A DNA stretch of 64,000 nt from Colias croceus (taxonomy: Eukaryota; Arthropoda; Insecta; Lepidoptera; Pieridae), in the NCBI RefSeq assembly GCF_905220415.1, contig NC_059543.1, positions 10,988,001-11,052,000 of the forward strand, given 5' to 3'. The notes beneath the pieces are model-generated. The model had not been told where the DNA came from, ran no database searches, and saw nothing but the letters and a program-made list of their open reading frames with translations. This document shows positions 11,701-26,700 of the stretch, one piece after another. A program made the translations under genes and the position numbers. Positions within the stretch are counted from its first letter, which is position 1. Each line of letters starts with the position of its first letter.

Positions 11701-14700
11701 TATCACAACCTCAACAAATTACTTCTTTATTCGTTATTTGTAAAGTGACAAGAGACGTAAATGAAATTATAGGGTACCTAAATAACAGACAAGAGATAAA
11801 CAACTACAATCCACTAATCCTACTAATATTATAAATGCGAAAGTTTCTGAGGATGTGTTTGTGTTTGTTACTCTTTCACGCAAATACTACTAAACCAATT
11901 ACAATGAAATTAAGCACACATAATATAGAATAGAGGGTAACTTGGATTAACACATAGGATGGGTTTTATCCCGGAAATCCCACTGGAACGGGAACTTTGC
12001 GGGTTTTTCTTTGACAACGCGGGCGATGCCGCGGGTTGAAAGCTAAGTAATAATTCACATAAATTCAAGCATTTCAAAACAATTGTTTCGTATTGACAAT
12101 ATTATAGCGCATATTTACCGTAGCCACTTATGATGTTATTACAAATACTGGTGCGCTTCAGAAAACAGTTTTGTTCCAGTTTTACACCACAATAGAGCAT
12201 CGAATCGACGTGATTTTTCCAATGACTTGTTTTTTTAGTGTTATGATTGAATCAGATCAATTCACTTGATGAAGAAATGCCTTCAATAGCAAGGTTTTTG
12301 TTAGATGTTATTGACGTGAGCTTACAATAAATGAAGTACCAGGATATAAAAGAAGAAACCGTCGGCCTACTGACAACTTTCGAAAAGGCTTGCAGCGATA
12401 GTAGGTATGTAGAGGCTAAGATCGGTATGTGTACTAAAGAAATTGTTTACATTCACAAGACTGTAAGTTTGCATGTAAATTTAACAATATTTATCAAAGA
12501 AAACTATGTATAAAGTTTTATAAACGTGCTATCAGAAGCGCATGATATTATATTCACAAAGCAGACACACAACAATGCAATACCTTTACAAGGTTGCAAA
12601 CTGTCGTAGTTTCATAACCAAGGTTTCAAGCAAGTTACCAGTTGAAAATATTTAGGCTTACATTTGAATTCATTAATGTCTTGATTAAATAGACTATCTA
12701 GTTATAAAGAGAACGGTAAAATAGAAGCTGTATTTATACTTGTCGAAGTAATAAAACATGATTGTGATCTCGAGCCCTTATGCAATTTTGTCGGCGACAA
12801 TGTTTTATTAATGTAGACTGTAATATGGAAATAAAACAGAATAGGAAAGTGGTCACTACGACGTTATTTTTTCTTATTTCCGAGAATATTAAATATTTTT
12901 TTAAAAAATGCATTATCATATTTAATCGAAAAATGAGACTCAAAGTTGAAGAGCAATAATTATAAATCATGTTTAACGTATTGTAAATTCTTCTTCACAC
13001 AACACCGTTGCAAAATTTATCTTATTGGCCTATGATATTAGCGTGTATATTATAAATAGCAACAAACACAAACGATCTAGGAATACCTAGGAATGCGAAA
13101 GGTTAGGTGTCGCGGAACACAAGCTTAATCCCATGCGTACTGTTATGGTAATGTTGAAGTCATCGACCGTCCGATCAACTTTCCATATTGTACACGCGAC
13201 ATGGCCGCAAATTGATGCGTATTGAATTAAAATTATACATTGATTATATGGCATACTAGCTGTCCGCCCCGGCTTCGCTCGTGGTACATATTTAAGTTTT
13301 CTCTACATAAGAACCATCCTCGTACTTCAAGGAATATAATAAAAAAAGAATTATCGAAATCGGTTCAGCCGTTCTCGAGTTATGCGCTTACCAACACATT
13401 TTGCGATTCATTTTTATATAATATATAAGAGAAGATAATACCTACTTCGAAATGGCATGTGTTCTTTGAAAAATATTATGTAGCCTTTTGGTCAATGTCG
13501 ATACAAGGTTGTGTTTGACAAATTGCTACAAGTAATTTATTTGATTTTAGCGTATTTTCGTGTTTTTCTGCTTTAGGACTTTATAATATGCGAATTTGAT
13601 CGATAATAAACTTGGTTATACAAAAATTGTGTGTAAGCCATGCATGTATATGTGTGTATGTTTATCATTAATAACTCAGCCCCCGGAATCATAGACACAA
13701 TAGAAAATCTATTGTGTCGTGGACCGACCGAGCCGCTCGGGGCTCAACGGGTTAATAGTTATCAGGTAATCAATAATTCTAATTGTCTTTTATTAAATTT
13801 TTAGTCCCCTAAAAGATAGAGGATCTCCATTCCTAAAGCAACATCGGATATCATCGAAGAATCACGCAACATTTAATGTCTTTTAACATTATCACGTACG
13901 TTTCAACGCCAATTTCAACAACATTTCATATTCAGCAATTATGCACTTTACTACATCGCGCAATGTTTAGAAATTTTAACATTCAGTAATGTTAGAAATT
14001 TTAATTTCTTCATCGCTTTCTGAAAGGTTGTCTAATCTTCTATAAATTCATACAAAATTGGCATAAACTATTGTCATGAGCCCATTAAAAAAAACAAGCA
14101 GTCAGGTAATCCAGTATCTAATTATATGGTAGAACTCAGTACCAAGTGTAACAGCCGTATCATTACTGACGTGACGTCACATCCGGCGTCGCTTCCTTTC
14201 GTTTTCGATTGTCTTTGACCGAGGCCTCCAGTTACACGTATTGTCTCTGCGCACGCGTCTTCGATTACAGTTAACTTGTCTATGTATCAACGAGCCGGTG
14301 ATGACGTCGATGGTATTGAGTTTGTATTCATTTTTTTGTGAATTTTCCGCTTTAGAACACCTTGATCCTAATGTTCTTTGAGTTACAGTGTAAATTTCCT
14401 TGAAAAATTGTCGCTTTTGTAACGCAAGCCTTTCGATTTTCAAGTGTGATTTAAAGGAAATTTATTATGACTACAGTCCTTGTACTAACTATCTACTAAT
14501 GATAAGCCGTAATATCTCTTAAATGTCCGTTTACATTGCGTCCAAACAAACATAAACACAACAATATTTTTACTACTAATAAAAAAAAAACCCACGAATT
14601 ATCTAATTTTAATTTAACACCATGCGGTAATTGAACAAAATCAAAGCGTCGATAACCGCAATCAGCAGGCAATCAATTTGTTTGTAAACATAATTGACAT

Positions 14701-17700
14701 CGGTCATATCGGTCGATTGTGTTATCGTTTTCCTGATCTTTAACATCTGTAATTATAGTGGTTTAATTTTATGGGAATTTGTTTTTGATTATCATCACTT
14801 TTGGTTCTTTTTAAGTTTTATTTTCCTACTAATAATGCAAAACGTAGTTTATAACTATATTCAGAAATACTATTACCAACAGAATAACCCTATTTAACTA
14901 CGGTTTTATTCTTCGGATATTTTTCAAGACATTTTTAAAAGGAGCTTACTGACATTTTAATCAGAGATTAACCTAATCCCTGTTTGCCCTTTTTGACCTA
15001 AAACAGTATACAAAATTCGGGTAAAATATTCCAAGCAGAGTTAAATTATAATATCTATAAATTAATCTTGTAACGAAAGGCTTGTGTTTGTTATATATTT
15101 TGAAGCAATTGCGAAAACTGTGTGTTTTGATGAAATGTGCTATGTTTCTACGGATATAATAATTGGGTTGGTACATTGATGTTTTAAAGGTTGTTAAAGA
15201 AAACATATTAAGTGCTAATATAAGTTTAATTAGAGACATCGTTATAAGAATAAATAGTAATGATATAGCTATCGAGGTTAATAATATAACCACTTGGGTA
15301 AACATATACGTCAAAAGTATTACGTTAATTAAAAGTGTATTTTTATAACTTCAGTAAAATTACGCAACTTACAAAAAAGTGTTTCAAAATTTCTCGTTGA
15401 TATTACATTAGATTATAAAAGAAAACTAATAAGACAACAGATTTCTGTTTACCGTACACGATTATGAAACGAAGAAAAAAATATTCTAGATATAATTAAT
15501 TGTAAAAATAATACTTTCTGGTTTCGATAAATTTTCTGAATCTGGTGTATTTTTATAACACATGCATAACATCTTGTTGGGGGTCTACGATGAGAACAAT
15601 ATTTTCTGTAGCTCTTTTAATTATTGTTTTTATCATTTAATAATATTAATAACATATCATGGGTCACTCTCTAACGAGTAGGTATCTATGAAAGATGAAT
15701 TAAGAGCCGATTTTTCAATCCTTGGTTAAAAATCCGTCCAATAAAGTATTACACGAACATATTAAAATGTCACATGTAAACTGTCAAATACGGACAATTA
15801 GAATACATTTTTGAAATGGTAGATTAATACGTTATTCGATGAATAAGTTTTAACCAAGCAAGGGTTGAAAAATCAGCCCTAATTCATCTTTCATAAACAA
15901 AATTTAGAAATCCACTTGCACATAGTTTTTTGCATCTAGCAATTCTGGGTTACTAAATTCATGTGTACATTGCAAATGCATGCAACTACACCCAGATACT
16001 AAAAATAGACACGATAACGTCGTTCGCGATATGCTAACATGTTCGCTATCTCCTTAACATCCTTTCAGACTTTCGTTTGTAAACAACTCAATTTGGTTTT
16101 TAAAGATTACGTATTTTCGAGATTGCTGGCGGGAACGATGTGTTTTCCTGACTTAATACAGTCCATAATTCATTCTGGAGCTGCGGAGCAGCAAAATAAA
16201 TTTAATCTCACTTTCTACAGTGACGGAATAAAAACAATGTAATTTGACCATGTTCCAATCCGATGACTTCATTATAATCAATAAACTTATATAACAAAAA
16301 CTTGAATAAACAATTTTTTTTGCAATCTATTACATTTAAAACTTGGATCTAAAAAATGACCCACTTTTCAGGAGAATTATAATAGAAATAAAATTAATTA
16401 CGTAGTAACAAAATTTCGCTCGATACTCAAATTCAATGAATGCGTGACGAATAGTGCAATAACTCCCAATAATTAATGATCCATTTGTATGGACAATAAA
16501 AGTTTATGTTACCCATTGTTCACGGGTTATCTAATCGCCGCTGTTCTTACAGAATCTATTGAACGGCCAATCGCAAGAAAACGTGTAGAAAACATCGATA
16601 AATACGTCTATTCATAAAAAAGTGCACGTTAAGAAACAGCTTAAAATATAACAGCGAAGAATATCGTCAGTTAAAAAATAATGGACAGGACGTGGACGTA
16701 CACAATTCTGATAAAATTGAACACTTAAAATGGACTAACTTCGCTAGAATCTACCCTTTATCCTCAAATATCTTTACAAGTAAAATTTGCCATAAGGCTT
16801 ATAAAACATCCTACTGCTTTTACCCATATTCAAGAAGTTTCATCCACAACTGGCTCTAACCCACCAACCGTGTACAAAAGAACCCTTGACCTTCCGTATC
16901 AGAGCACAGACGTCCACCGTGAAGGTCCACGGAACCTGTAATTGATGGACGAGCGAGCAATCATGCAATAAACATTCCTAACTCGAAACCAAGTCGAGAC
17001 AATGACGTATAGGATCTGCATAGTTTTTCTTACACGTGCACATATTTTGGACTAGAACTTATGCATTAGTGTCGAGATGACAAAGGGAATGACGAATAAT
17101 GTTATTTCTGAATTTGGATAGACGCACGTATAAAATTAGAATTCCTAAAAATAGCACCGTTTAATTATAACCTATTAATGTTCCTTTGTTTGAATCTTCT
17201 TCACATAATTTAAGTGGGTTTAATCCATAGTTTAATCGCTTTATATCAAAGGATAAATCTAGTAAAGCATGGAAATTGGCAAAACATCATGACTATTTCA
17301 ATTTATTGAACAATGAACGTAATGTTTAGTTCTGTGCTCACCTAATGCAAGCACGTGCTGTATAGATGCAAAATGTCGATACCTACTAAATGATCGGTGT
17401 GCACATTATTAATATCATGTATGACATCAGTACCTATTATTTATGTTTAATTGACTGCATAATTTATATAAATTATTTGAGGAATACTAACGCTACATCA
17501 TCGGTTAATCTGACCCATGACATCAATTTTCAGAATCAAAAATTATGTTATCCATTTTAGCACCAAAATACAACATTTTTAATTAAACATAAAATATAAA
17601 TATCATGTGTATAAATTTGGTTTGTAAACTTTCTAATTTTACTTCTTGTACTAAAGAAACTATCTGTAGGTAATTAATAAGTTACCAAATACACAACCAT

Positions 17701-20700
17701 CAAATTTTTCTCATTACCAACATTTAGCACCACTTTAACTACCCAAGGTTCGAGGGACCAACTATACCTATAATAAATACGAATCCCAGAATAGCGAGGA
17801 ACGTGACCACCCGTGGTTCAGTTTCATAACAAAAGAGCGGTTATTTGTAGAATGTTGGGATACAAGTGCTATCCCACACCAACCAACGTACCGATTGCGC
17901 GAAACGTAATCTTATCCGAGAGTTATTCAATATCACAATACGCTAAAACTAACAACTTTCCAATATCTGCAAAATGTTTAGAGATTCTATCGACGTTCAT
18001 TACACTTCAATGTTTTCTAATAACGTTTAATAAATTGTAATTGTAATGATAGTTAAAGATGCGAGTGTAGAAAGTGTTATTGTGACGTTTAACTTAGATA
18101 TCGATGAATGAGAGGGTTTAATTTTAAAAAATTTCAATGAAAGTTACGTAGGTAATGTATAAGTTATGTCTTAAGAATTGAATGTAACTGTGAAAAGAGC
18201 AAAACTTTATTTATGACTATCGGTATTATCAAATACAGAAGCTTATTCAGCTTCGGTATTTACATTTGTCCAATCCAGTTTATAATGTTAATTATACAAA
18301 TAATAGACCAAATATAGATTGTTATTCGAACCTAAACATTTCAATCTGAAGTAAAATATCATGCCGAAGGATCAATAAATTCCTATAGAAAATATATTCA
18401 TAATCAGATAGCTTATAAATCGAGCAGTTTTGACATGGTTATGGTTATGCATCGTACGAATAAACATCGTCGAGGTTGAAAACTCGAAACCTGTTAAGGC
18501 AACGGGAATTCGAACTGCTATCTAATTGACCAACTTATCAAACGGAGCTCATTTTGGAGTAAACGAGTTTTGACCCTGACGCACCGGCATCTTATTAACC
18601 CTTGGTTAGAACCGATATTTCGAGTTTGTAACTATTATTTCATATTCAAGATCATCGTAAAACTACAAAATGTTAAAACAATAATACGATACGATACTTT
18701 GTATCAATAATACCATTATGATTCTTTATTTTTAATTCTAAGCTGATCCACGTTGTTGGTTAAGGTCAAGTAAGCTTAAGCGTATTTCACATGTATAATC
18801 TTAAGCTGATATCACATGCAGCATCAATATTCATTATCTATGTATATGCTTAACCTACAAAACAATATATGAGATGATTCTTTAAAACATTTCTACCGTA
18901 TATCATCGATTCATCCTCCGTCTGTAGGTCACAAACATATTGTACTGTAATTGGACACTCTTTCTCTCATACCTACGACCTCAAATAAAAACGTTACAAA
19001 CTAGAAAGGCTTGCTCAACAAGGTCTTAAAAGTGTTGTTGTGTAGAATACCTTTTGTGCGTACAGTCCAGAACGGATGCTGTTTTCATTGTTGCTCTGAC
19101 AATACACACATCAATCAATTGTGGAGTTACGTATGCAAACTGGACCAGTCTGTGGTTTTCCACTTGCATTGAGTTATTTAATATATTATGAAAAGCGAAG
19201 TTGTCGGAGCTTGCGGTATGTCACGACCACGAGACATTTCAGTTCCGTGCTGTGATATGGGTAAATTATAACATTAGCCGATTAGACAGAAATGCGATTT
19301 AGGTTTCAGGGAATTATTGAGGTACACATTTAACTACAATGTTTGCTGCAGGCTGTCTTTTTCACATAGACTCTATTGCGAAAATTCAGCACACTGAATC
19401 CTTGCGTCTAGTCTATCTCAATAAAAACGAAATAAACCGGGAAGCCGAACGTTTCAGAGGACAAGACGTTTTGGCAGGCGTCCCAGTCGACCATCTGTCT
19501 TCCCATTGGTCGATCCGGGCGCCGTAAATAGTTCATACGATTACTGTTCATATAATAGTGATTATGAGTTCGGATCGTGATTTAGGCCGTTGCTGGGTTA
19601 AGGACGCCGTTACAGCAACGCATTCAACACACTGCCTCGTATTTTCTAACGTCAGCTGTCTAAACTAGTTAACTCTTCAAACTGCTAATTTACAGTACTT
19701 CAAATTTAACACTCACGAATCAAAGTGTTAATGAAATGCCCATATTGTGACACTTTTCACAATCACATCATAAGTGAATCTGCAAATACCATTATTCTTT
19801 TATGGAACTCATTGTTTACTGAAGACGACAAATTTTGCCTCAAATGAAAATAATAATAGATTTATATGAAGATAATAGAAAATAACAGAAAATGTTACAG
19901 ATATTTGGTTCTAATAGAAAATATGATAACATAATAAATATAAAACGTAATAAAGATAGAAAACCCAATATTTCTTTACGTCACGCGGCCTTGTGTATGG
20001 CGCTAATTATTATCCGTTTACTGTGTACTTAACTTTGAAAACAGATCCATTGGATAAACAAACATTGTGCCTCACTGAACAGATCTAATGATAAGAAGCT
20101 TAATGCATTACATAAATTGATGTTTCGAGCCAATTTCGAGCATACTCGAAATTATTACTACTGTATACTGTCAGAAACCGGTGAACATGATATGATTTAT
20201 AACATCAATACTAGTACGGATAGTGGTATATTTAGTAAAAAATAGTGTTTACGTTCGAAACCCTTTGTAATTCGAGATTTTAAAGCCATATCTCTAATCC
20301 GTTCCTGCTAAAGTTGGTCCAAATCCGTTTATACGTTTAACTTTCGTGCCTGATTGGATAACATAGTAAATACCTGGAAATGTAAATAGCACATATTTAT
20401 TTACTAGAACTCAATTAATATAAATGTCTGTTTACTTCAATGTCATCAAAATTCAAAGACCTTAATGAGAATTAGTTATCAAGGATAGCACCTTAATTAT
20501 AAACATACAATAAATTAATTATTTATGCCTTTTATATAGAATCACGTGTTAATTGCCATCCTTTAACTTCCTTAGTCGATTATAAAGTTACATCATTAGT
20601 TTCCACACAATCTCATACAAATTCCACATCCCAAAAGACACCTTAAAGTTTAAACAATCCTTAGAAACACAAGTTCTTGTAGTTAAAATGATAAAATGAA

Positions 20701-23700
20701 ACAAAATGTATATGTATAACACGCTAAGCACCACATGGGTGTAAAGTGTAATATAAAATACCACTGTGCATCCTTACAAATGCGCAATCTGTGACACTGG
20801 CCGGAGAAACTGCACATGTGAAGGTAAATCGGAGTCAGGTGATATGGGGACAAGTACACAGTGGACATAGTACTTACCTATGGTCATATGATACTAAATA
20901 TTATTCTATATGAATGCTTGTTGCGATGGACTTGGAAATATTGTGTGACTTGACGACGGTGGTCTCTAAATTAAATTGACAGTATTGTCTTGACCAGCGT
21001 GGTGGATTATGGTTTGAAACTTTTAGGATTCCTTGCTGTAGGAACATGTCGTATGAGCTAATGATGATCATGACGTATTAATGAACATGAACTAAGTTAA
21101 AACGTAAATTATACAATCTGAAATCGTTTTAGTAGACATAATAAGACGCCTCCACTTTTTATTATTAATCCTATCCAGATATGGATTTCCTCATACCATC
21201 AAGACTATAATTGGTCCTTCGAGTTTTCAACATTGTGTTAAAACATAGCTTGAAGCATCGATATGTGTACACTGAAAATTTTCCCCTTAAAATCTGAGTT
21301 CTAACGCATATTTTATTTATGACGACCATTGTAATAAATCTGGTAGCTCTACAAATTCATCTAAATACATCTATTGTGCATTTTAACTTTTAAGATGTAA
21401 AACAGTCTATTACATAAAACATCCGAGTCTAGAACATTCGTCTTCAGCTCTGTTCCATATCCATTGTCCACTCCTCGTACTGTAACTACAATAGAAAACA
21501 GTTAATTCGCACAGATTGCTAAATTGAACCTAATTCTGTAGGAAATAGACACCTTATTCAAATGAGGCAACGACGAGTCACGTGAAGATTACAGCAAATA
21601 TTATGTTTTGTATTCTTTATTATATGTATACGGTAGTGTTGGTTACAGCAAATGCTTCTCAATTATCATAGAAAATGTATGATGTTGTAAAACTATTGTT
21701 TTGAACACTGGATAATTGATATTTACATAACAGTTGTTTAAAATACGATTCGCAATATCTGTTTACTGATATAATTAGTGTTTTGTAATTCAGGATTCGT
21801 AGAATTTGTTGATATAAAATAATATTAAAAAGTAAATGTGATTTGCGCTGAATGGCATATTTATGAAGCAATATGAACACATATTATTCTATTTGTAAGT
21901 GTCTTGATTTCAAATGGGTAGATAGTGGTATGTATTTTTAATGTACATGGTAGGAGTAGGCAAAAAGTAGCAAAATCTTTATGCTAGTTCTTTACTATTA
22001 TATAACCTCACATGCCATAAATAACTTGTATAATAACTTGTAACAAAACGTTTAAGTTGTATAAATACTCTAAAATATACACAAAACAGTTAATTACGTT
22101 TAATATAGCGTGAAAAACAAAACTCGCCTCGCTTGTTGCAACGCATTTAGTGTAAACCGACATTTCTGAAGGAGGAATTAATGTACTTCACAATTATTTC
22201 TACACGAGTTTCTTAATATCTACATAAATCGAAACTGGCGTGCAGTGTTACCGCAACATTACAATTACAATGTAATAATAGAGATTGCAAGTGTCAGCAA
22301 AAACTTTATAAATATTTAAAACACAATTTATGGTATGAACGTATCGCTAAATAGTTTTGATAAACTCATTTCTATATTAAGTAATTTACATCAAAATGAT
22401 TTATTTATTATTATGTAGTTCAATGAATGCAAAAAGTAGGTCAACAACGGATGAGAGATTCATCGGCTTCAGTTCGATATTTTATATCGTAATCCAAATG
22501 GAATATTATCTAGAATCCAATTTGAATTTCCTTAATTTTTTCACATGAAACAAAAGAACGATCTTATGCATAAAAGACACGTCACATAAAACATTAATTA
22601 ACATAGTGGCCATGGGAAGAATGTAATAATGCCTAAAACTATAAACAGTGAAAACTTAGTTGAAACAATGGATTTATTTAACGAATGTGAAATTAAAGTG
22701 AAACCGTTTTAAGCACAATGAACGGCCGTAAACTTGACACTTACGAATACATAATAAATCGAGACGGAATAAAAAGTCGCTTCATTTCTGGGTTACTGTT
22801 ACTATCGCATTTCACCGTATCACACCATGTGGAAATCCTTCGATTTGCAAGATGTATTTAAAGAAAGAAGCTTACAGTTTCCCGACACATTGACGTATGA
22901 TAATTTATAGGTGTTAAAAATCGTCATAAAACATTTCCATTTCTAATTTATTTTTACCATTAATTTATTTAAAATGAACAGATACAAAAAGGCTCAACTA
23001 GCAATAGGAGCTTTTTATGAAACATCCATAACACTTGTATTTTTCACTTTAAAATTGTCGAGTCAGGCTTACTTATGGGCAGTCACGGTTATAGTTTAAG
23101 AGGTTTAAATATGATATAATTTACAATTTAAAATAAATTATACATAAAGTATGCAAGTTATAAAATTTAGTAATACTCATTGTAATATTATTCAGTATTA
23201 CAAAACGCAAACAAAACATAATTCAACACAGGATGATGTTACATTAGGAACGCAGATTTCCCTAATAAGTTAAAGTAGAAGTGCTAGTATGTCAGTTTAT
23301 TTGTTTACTTGGCTTATAAAGCAAATTCATTATGTTCATAAATCTGCTACTAATACATATTTTCGTTTCGCAAAAATATCTTTCCATATCTGAATACTCA
23401 ATGGTCACATTTTTTTTGGCCATTGCAACCGCGTAAACCGATCAACGAAAATAGAAAGCAACGGAAGGCGCAGAGATGTGTGTCGCTTCACAGGTGTACT
23501 CTCTGAGAGAAGGGAAAGCGTGCGAAAGGGACAGACGACAGCCGGAACTGAATTCGCGAACAAAGAAAAGGGACGGCCGGCTGGTCTGACAGCTTCGGGT
23601 GGAAAAACGTTTCCGAAGAAACTAGAGACGTCTGGCCATTCGGAAATTCGTTATTACTGATTAACTCGTGCAATTAAAATAACATTGACACTTTAGAAAT

Positions 23701-26700
23701 GTTTCTTTGGATGCTTCTATAAAGGAGGTATAAATTATATGATTTTTAAAGTTACCAATCACTTTCCAAATGCGGTCAGTTATATATTGAGATCAAACAC
23801 TGTCAACATTTTATTTCTTCTGAAAACAAATTTAACACTGTTTAGTGTTTACCTACTAATACCAGAAATCAAACAAGTAATGTAGGTCTAGTACATACTG
23901 CCAAATAAGTTTCTCTTATTCTTCAAACTAGTTAGCAGTTGAGAAAAGAAAAGCGCAGATGTACCCACACCCATTTCGTCATATTCAACCTCACGCGTTT
24001 GCCTCCATGACATTTACTGGTTACCCGCGTTAGTTTGGACGTTCACATTCCTGCTGATAACTCGATTGCTTGCGATACCGTGAGAACAATGCCATTGACG
24101 ACTCGTAGTAATGCATTTACATGTTAAACACGTTATGGAAACAGAATTCTTTGTTTCTAAAGCGGATTGCGAAAGTGTTGAATAGTTCTGGAGCAATGAA
24201 CCGAGCGTCTTAAGAACTGACGTGATAGGAGCCAAAGTAGATACATTGTAGGCGAAGATCGAAAATATAACCCCTATCTTTCTTTGAAATCATCCATTTC
24301 ATAGTTGCACGAGTTACATTATACATAAATATTTATAATTGATTGTTTCTCGGATTAAAATATAAAAATATCAATTCTCAGTATTTCTAATGACCAGGAG
24401 GAGTATAAACGTCGACACAATCCAGAAATAAAATCACAAACGCTTTAAATCTTGACCTCATTTCTTTTTAGGTCGCTTACGACTCCAGTTTATAATAAAT
24501 AGAAATGTTTTCATATTTCTGTGTTAGCATAACTTCAATTCCGAATATATCATCGGCAACGATAACAAGAGAAATTAGCATAGCTAATGATATGAAAAAT
24601 ATTTGTGATGTTATGACTAGGTAAGTAGTATATTCCTCTGGATATAACACAAGCATTATCTTTAGTATTTTATTTCTCTGAAGATAAAACTACCTTAATC
24701 TTGAATATTTTTGTAAGACATTCGAATTCGCTTCTTCGATGAAATTTTTCCTAGATATTTCATTTTCATCTTAAAATAATAAAAACCATTTCGTACATAG
24801 CATTACCAGCTACAATTTTGACCAGTCATTGAAAGTAAAATAAAAATTCGAACTATTCCACATCGTTTCACATTGTTTTCATTAACGAATTGACAATAAT
24901 TAGATCCGTTGAGAATTGGCCGATTTCCGAGATCACAGCCCAATAGCTAGTGATAGCCCAAATATTCAGCCGGCGTTACGACCTTGTTTTCATTTTCGTT
25001 CAGCGATCACCGAATGTCACGACTCGGTTATTGAAGTCATCGATAAATGACATAATACAAAGCAAACAGCCGAGTAATGCAGCGGAATGAACACGTATTG
25101 CAGTACCATTGCGAGGCAGAGGTGCACGTGTAGATATTTTTAACCTGCTCCATATGTTGCATACGTCTTAAAAATTAAACAAGTGCTTATAATAGACAAT
25201 ACGCATATTTCTTACACGCATTTATCTCGCTCTTCTAAGGCCCTTATCGACACCCGGATTCTTATTTATTAATCGGATAGGTGTTTCATAACAGTGATCA
25301 AGTGCCTTTTAATCAATATGCAAATCAATGAATACCAATCTTCATATTTATGGGGCTGACGACATTGACCGCCCCAAATTATGAAGCCATAAACGATTTA
25401 ACAATACCGAGTTAGTCACAAAACAGCACCAACTATAATAGCAATCAATAATACGTAATCCTCTGTCCATAATACATGGAATAATAGCAATTGTTCCTAT
25501 TACATTAGGATTCGTTTTTCCCCATTAATAATGACCAAGCATCATGTGCGCTTTGAATGACACACGCCAAATAGACATTCGCGAGCCATTCGATACACTG
25601 AACAGCTTCCCAGACGGGAATAGTCGCATCCCTGGCCTGGCTACCGTCCATAATGAATTAAATAACAAAACGCCTTAACTGTCAACGATCTCTAATCGAT
25701 TATATATCTTAACCCCCAGCATTTAAGTCGATTATCATACGAAATCTACAAGGCGTTTGGCTGTAGTTCAGTCTTTGACGCGGATATATGCGTCTGTCCC
25801 TTACGTAATTCTAGTAGATGAACTCAATACGTCACTATAACTCTTCCGGAAGACAGATCGTGCATTTAAGTTAGTCCTATCGCAGTTTATTACAATAAGT
25901 ACAAGGTCGCCGTGACCTTGCATTTGAACCGTGTCATGACTTTAATGGTTGCACCTTCTCTTACTTTCACCTGTCCATAAACTTTGAGTGTATTTTACTC
26001 ATACTTTTGTTTTATTAGTTGAATCTTTATATACAATCTTTCCATTATTTACTTTAAACAATTATACAAAATCATATACTAAATTCGCTAGATTACGAAA
26101 TGATTTCGACGACTTCAAATACATTAAACACAATTTTGGGTCAGTTCATTGAATTTTATTAGGTAAATAAAACATTAATTATTTTAATTAAAGGAAGTTT
26201 GCGTAAAGATAAACACAGTTTCAGGCAGACGAATAAAAAGCAACAGTTATTTTTAAACTATCGTACGGTTTGATCAAAATATCATCGACATGATAAGGCT
26301 CGGTAAGTCTTCGAAAAAATTACTATATTTCACAATCCTTGCTATAACTACAATATTTGTGAGATTCCAGACCAACTCTCAAAAAATTCAACACCAGAAC
26401 AGGATCAAACACAATAATTTGTGGAAGAATTGGTAACGAGAAATGTTAATTACTGTGTGCATGACAACGTCCAATTTTAGGACATTTCGTAACCTTTTAG
26501 TGCATGCTGCCTAACTTGGCGACACCTTTTGCGTAACTCGTGCGTGATGCCTCGTTTAGGAAGTTAGCAACCTCATGACATGGAGAATCATATTTAGCAA
26601 TGTTTACGATAATAATTTAGCGTAAGATGACCAATATGTCAGGACAATTCATGAAAAGCGAAAATAAGATGGTAGTCTGTAAGACTACAGTATCACAAAT

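Noticed and set aside
14177..14443. 88-aa Arg-rich minus-strand ORF
   Set aside because: No family resemblance, no splice context, inside Amph intron 1 on a regulatory-looking stretch.
17813..18040. 75-aa plus-strand ORF in Amph intron 1
   Set aside because: No recognisable domain and an ordinary length for a chance ORF in AT-rich DNA.
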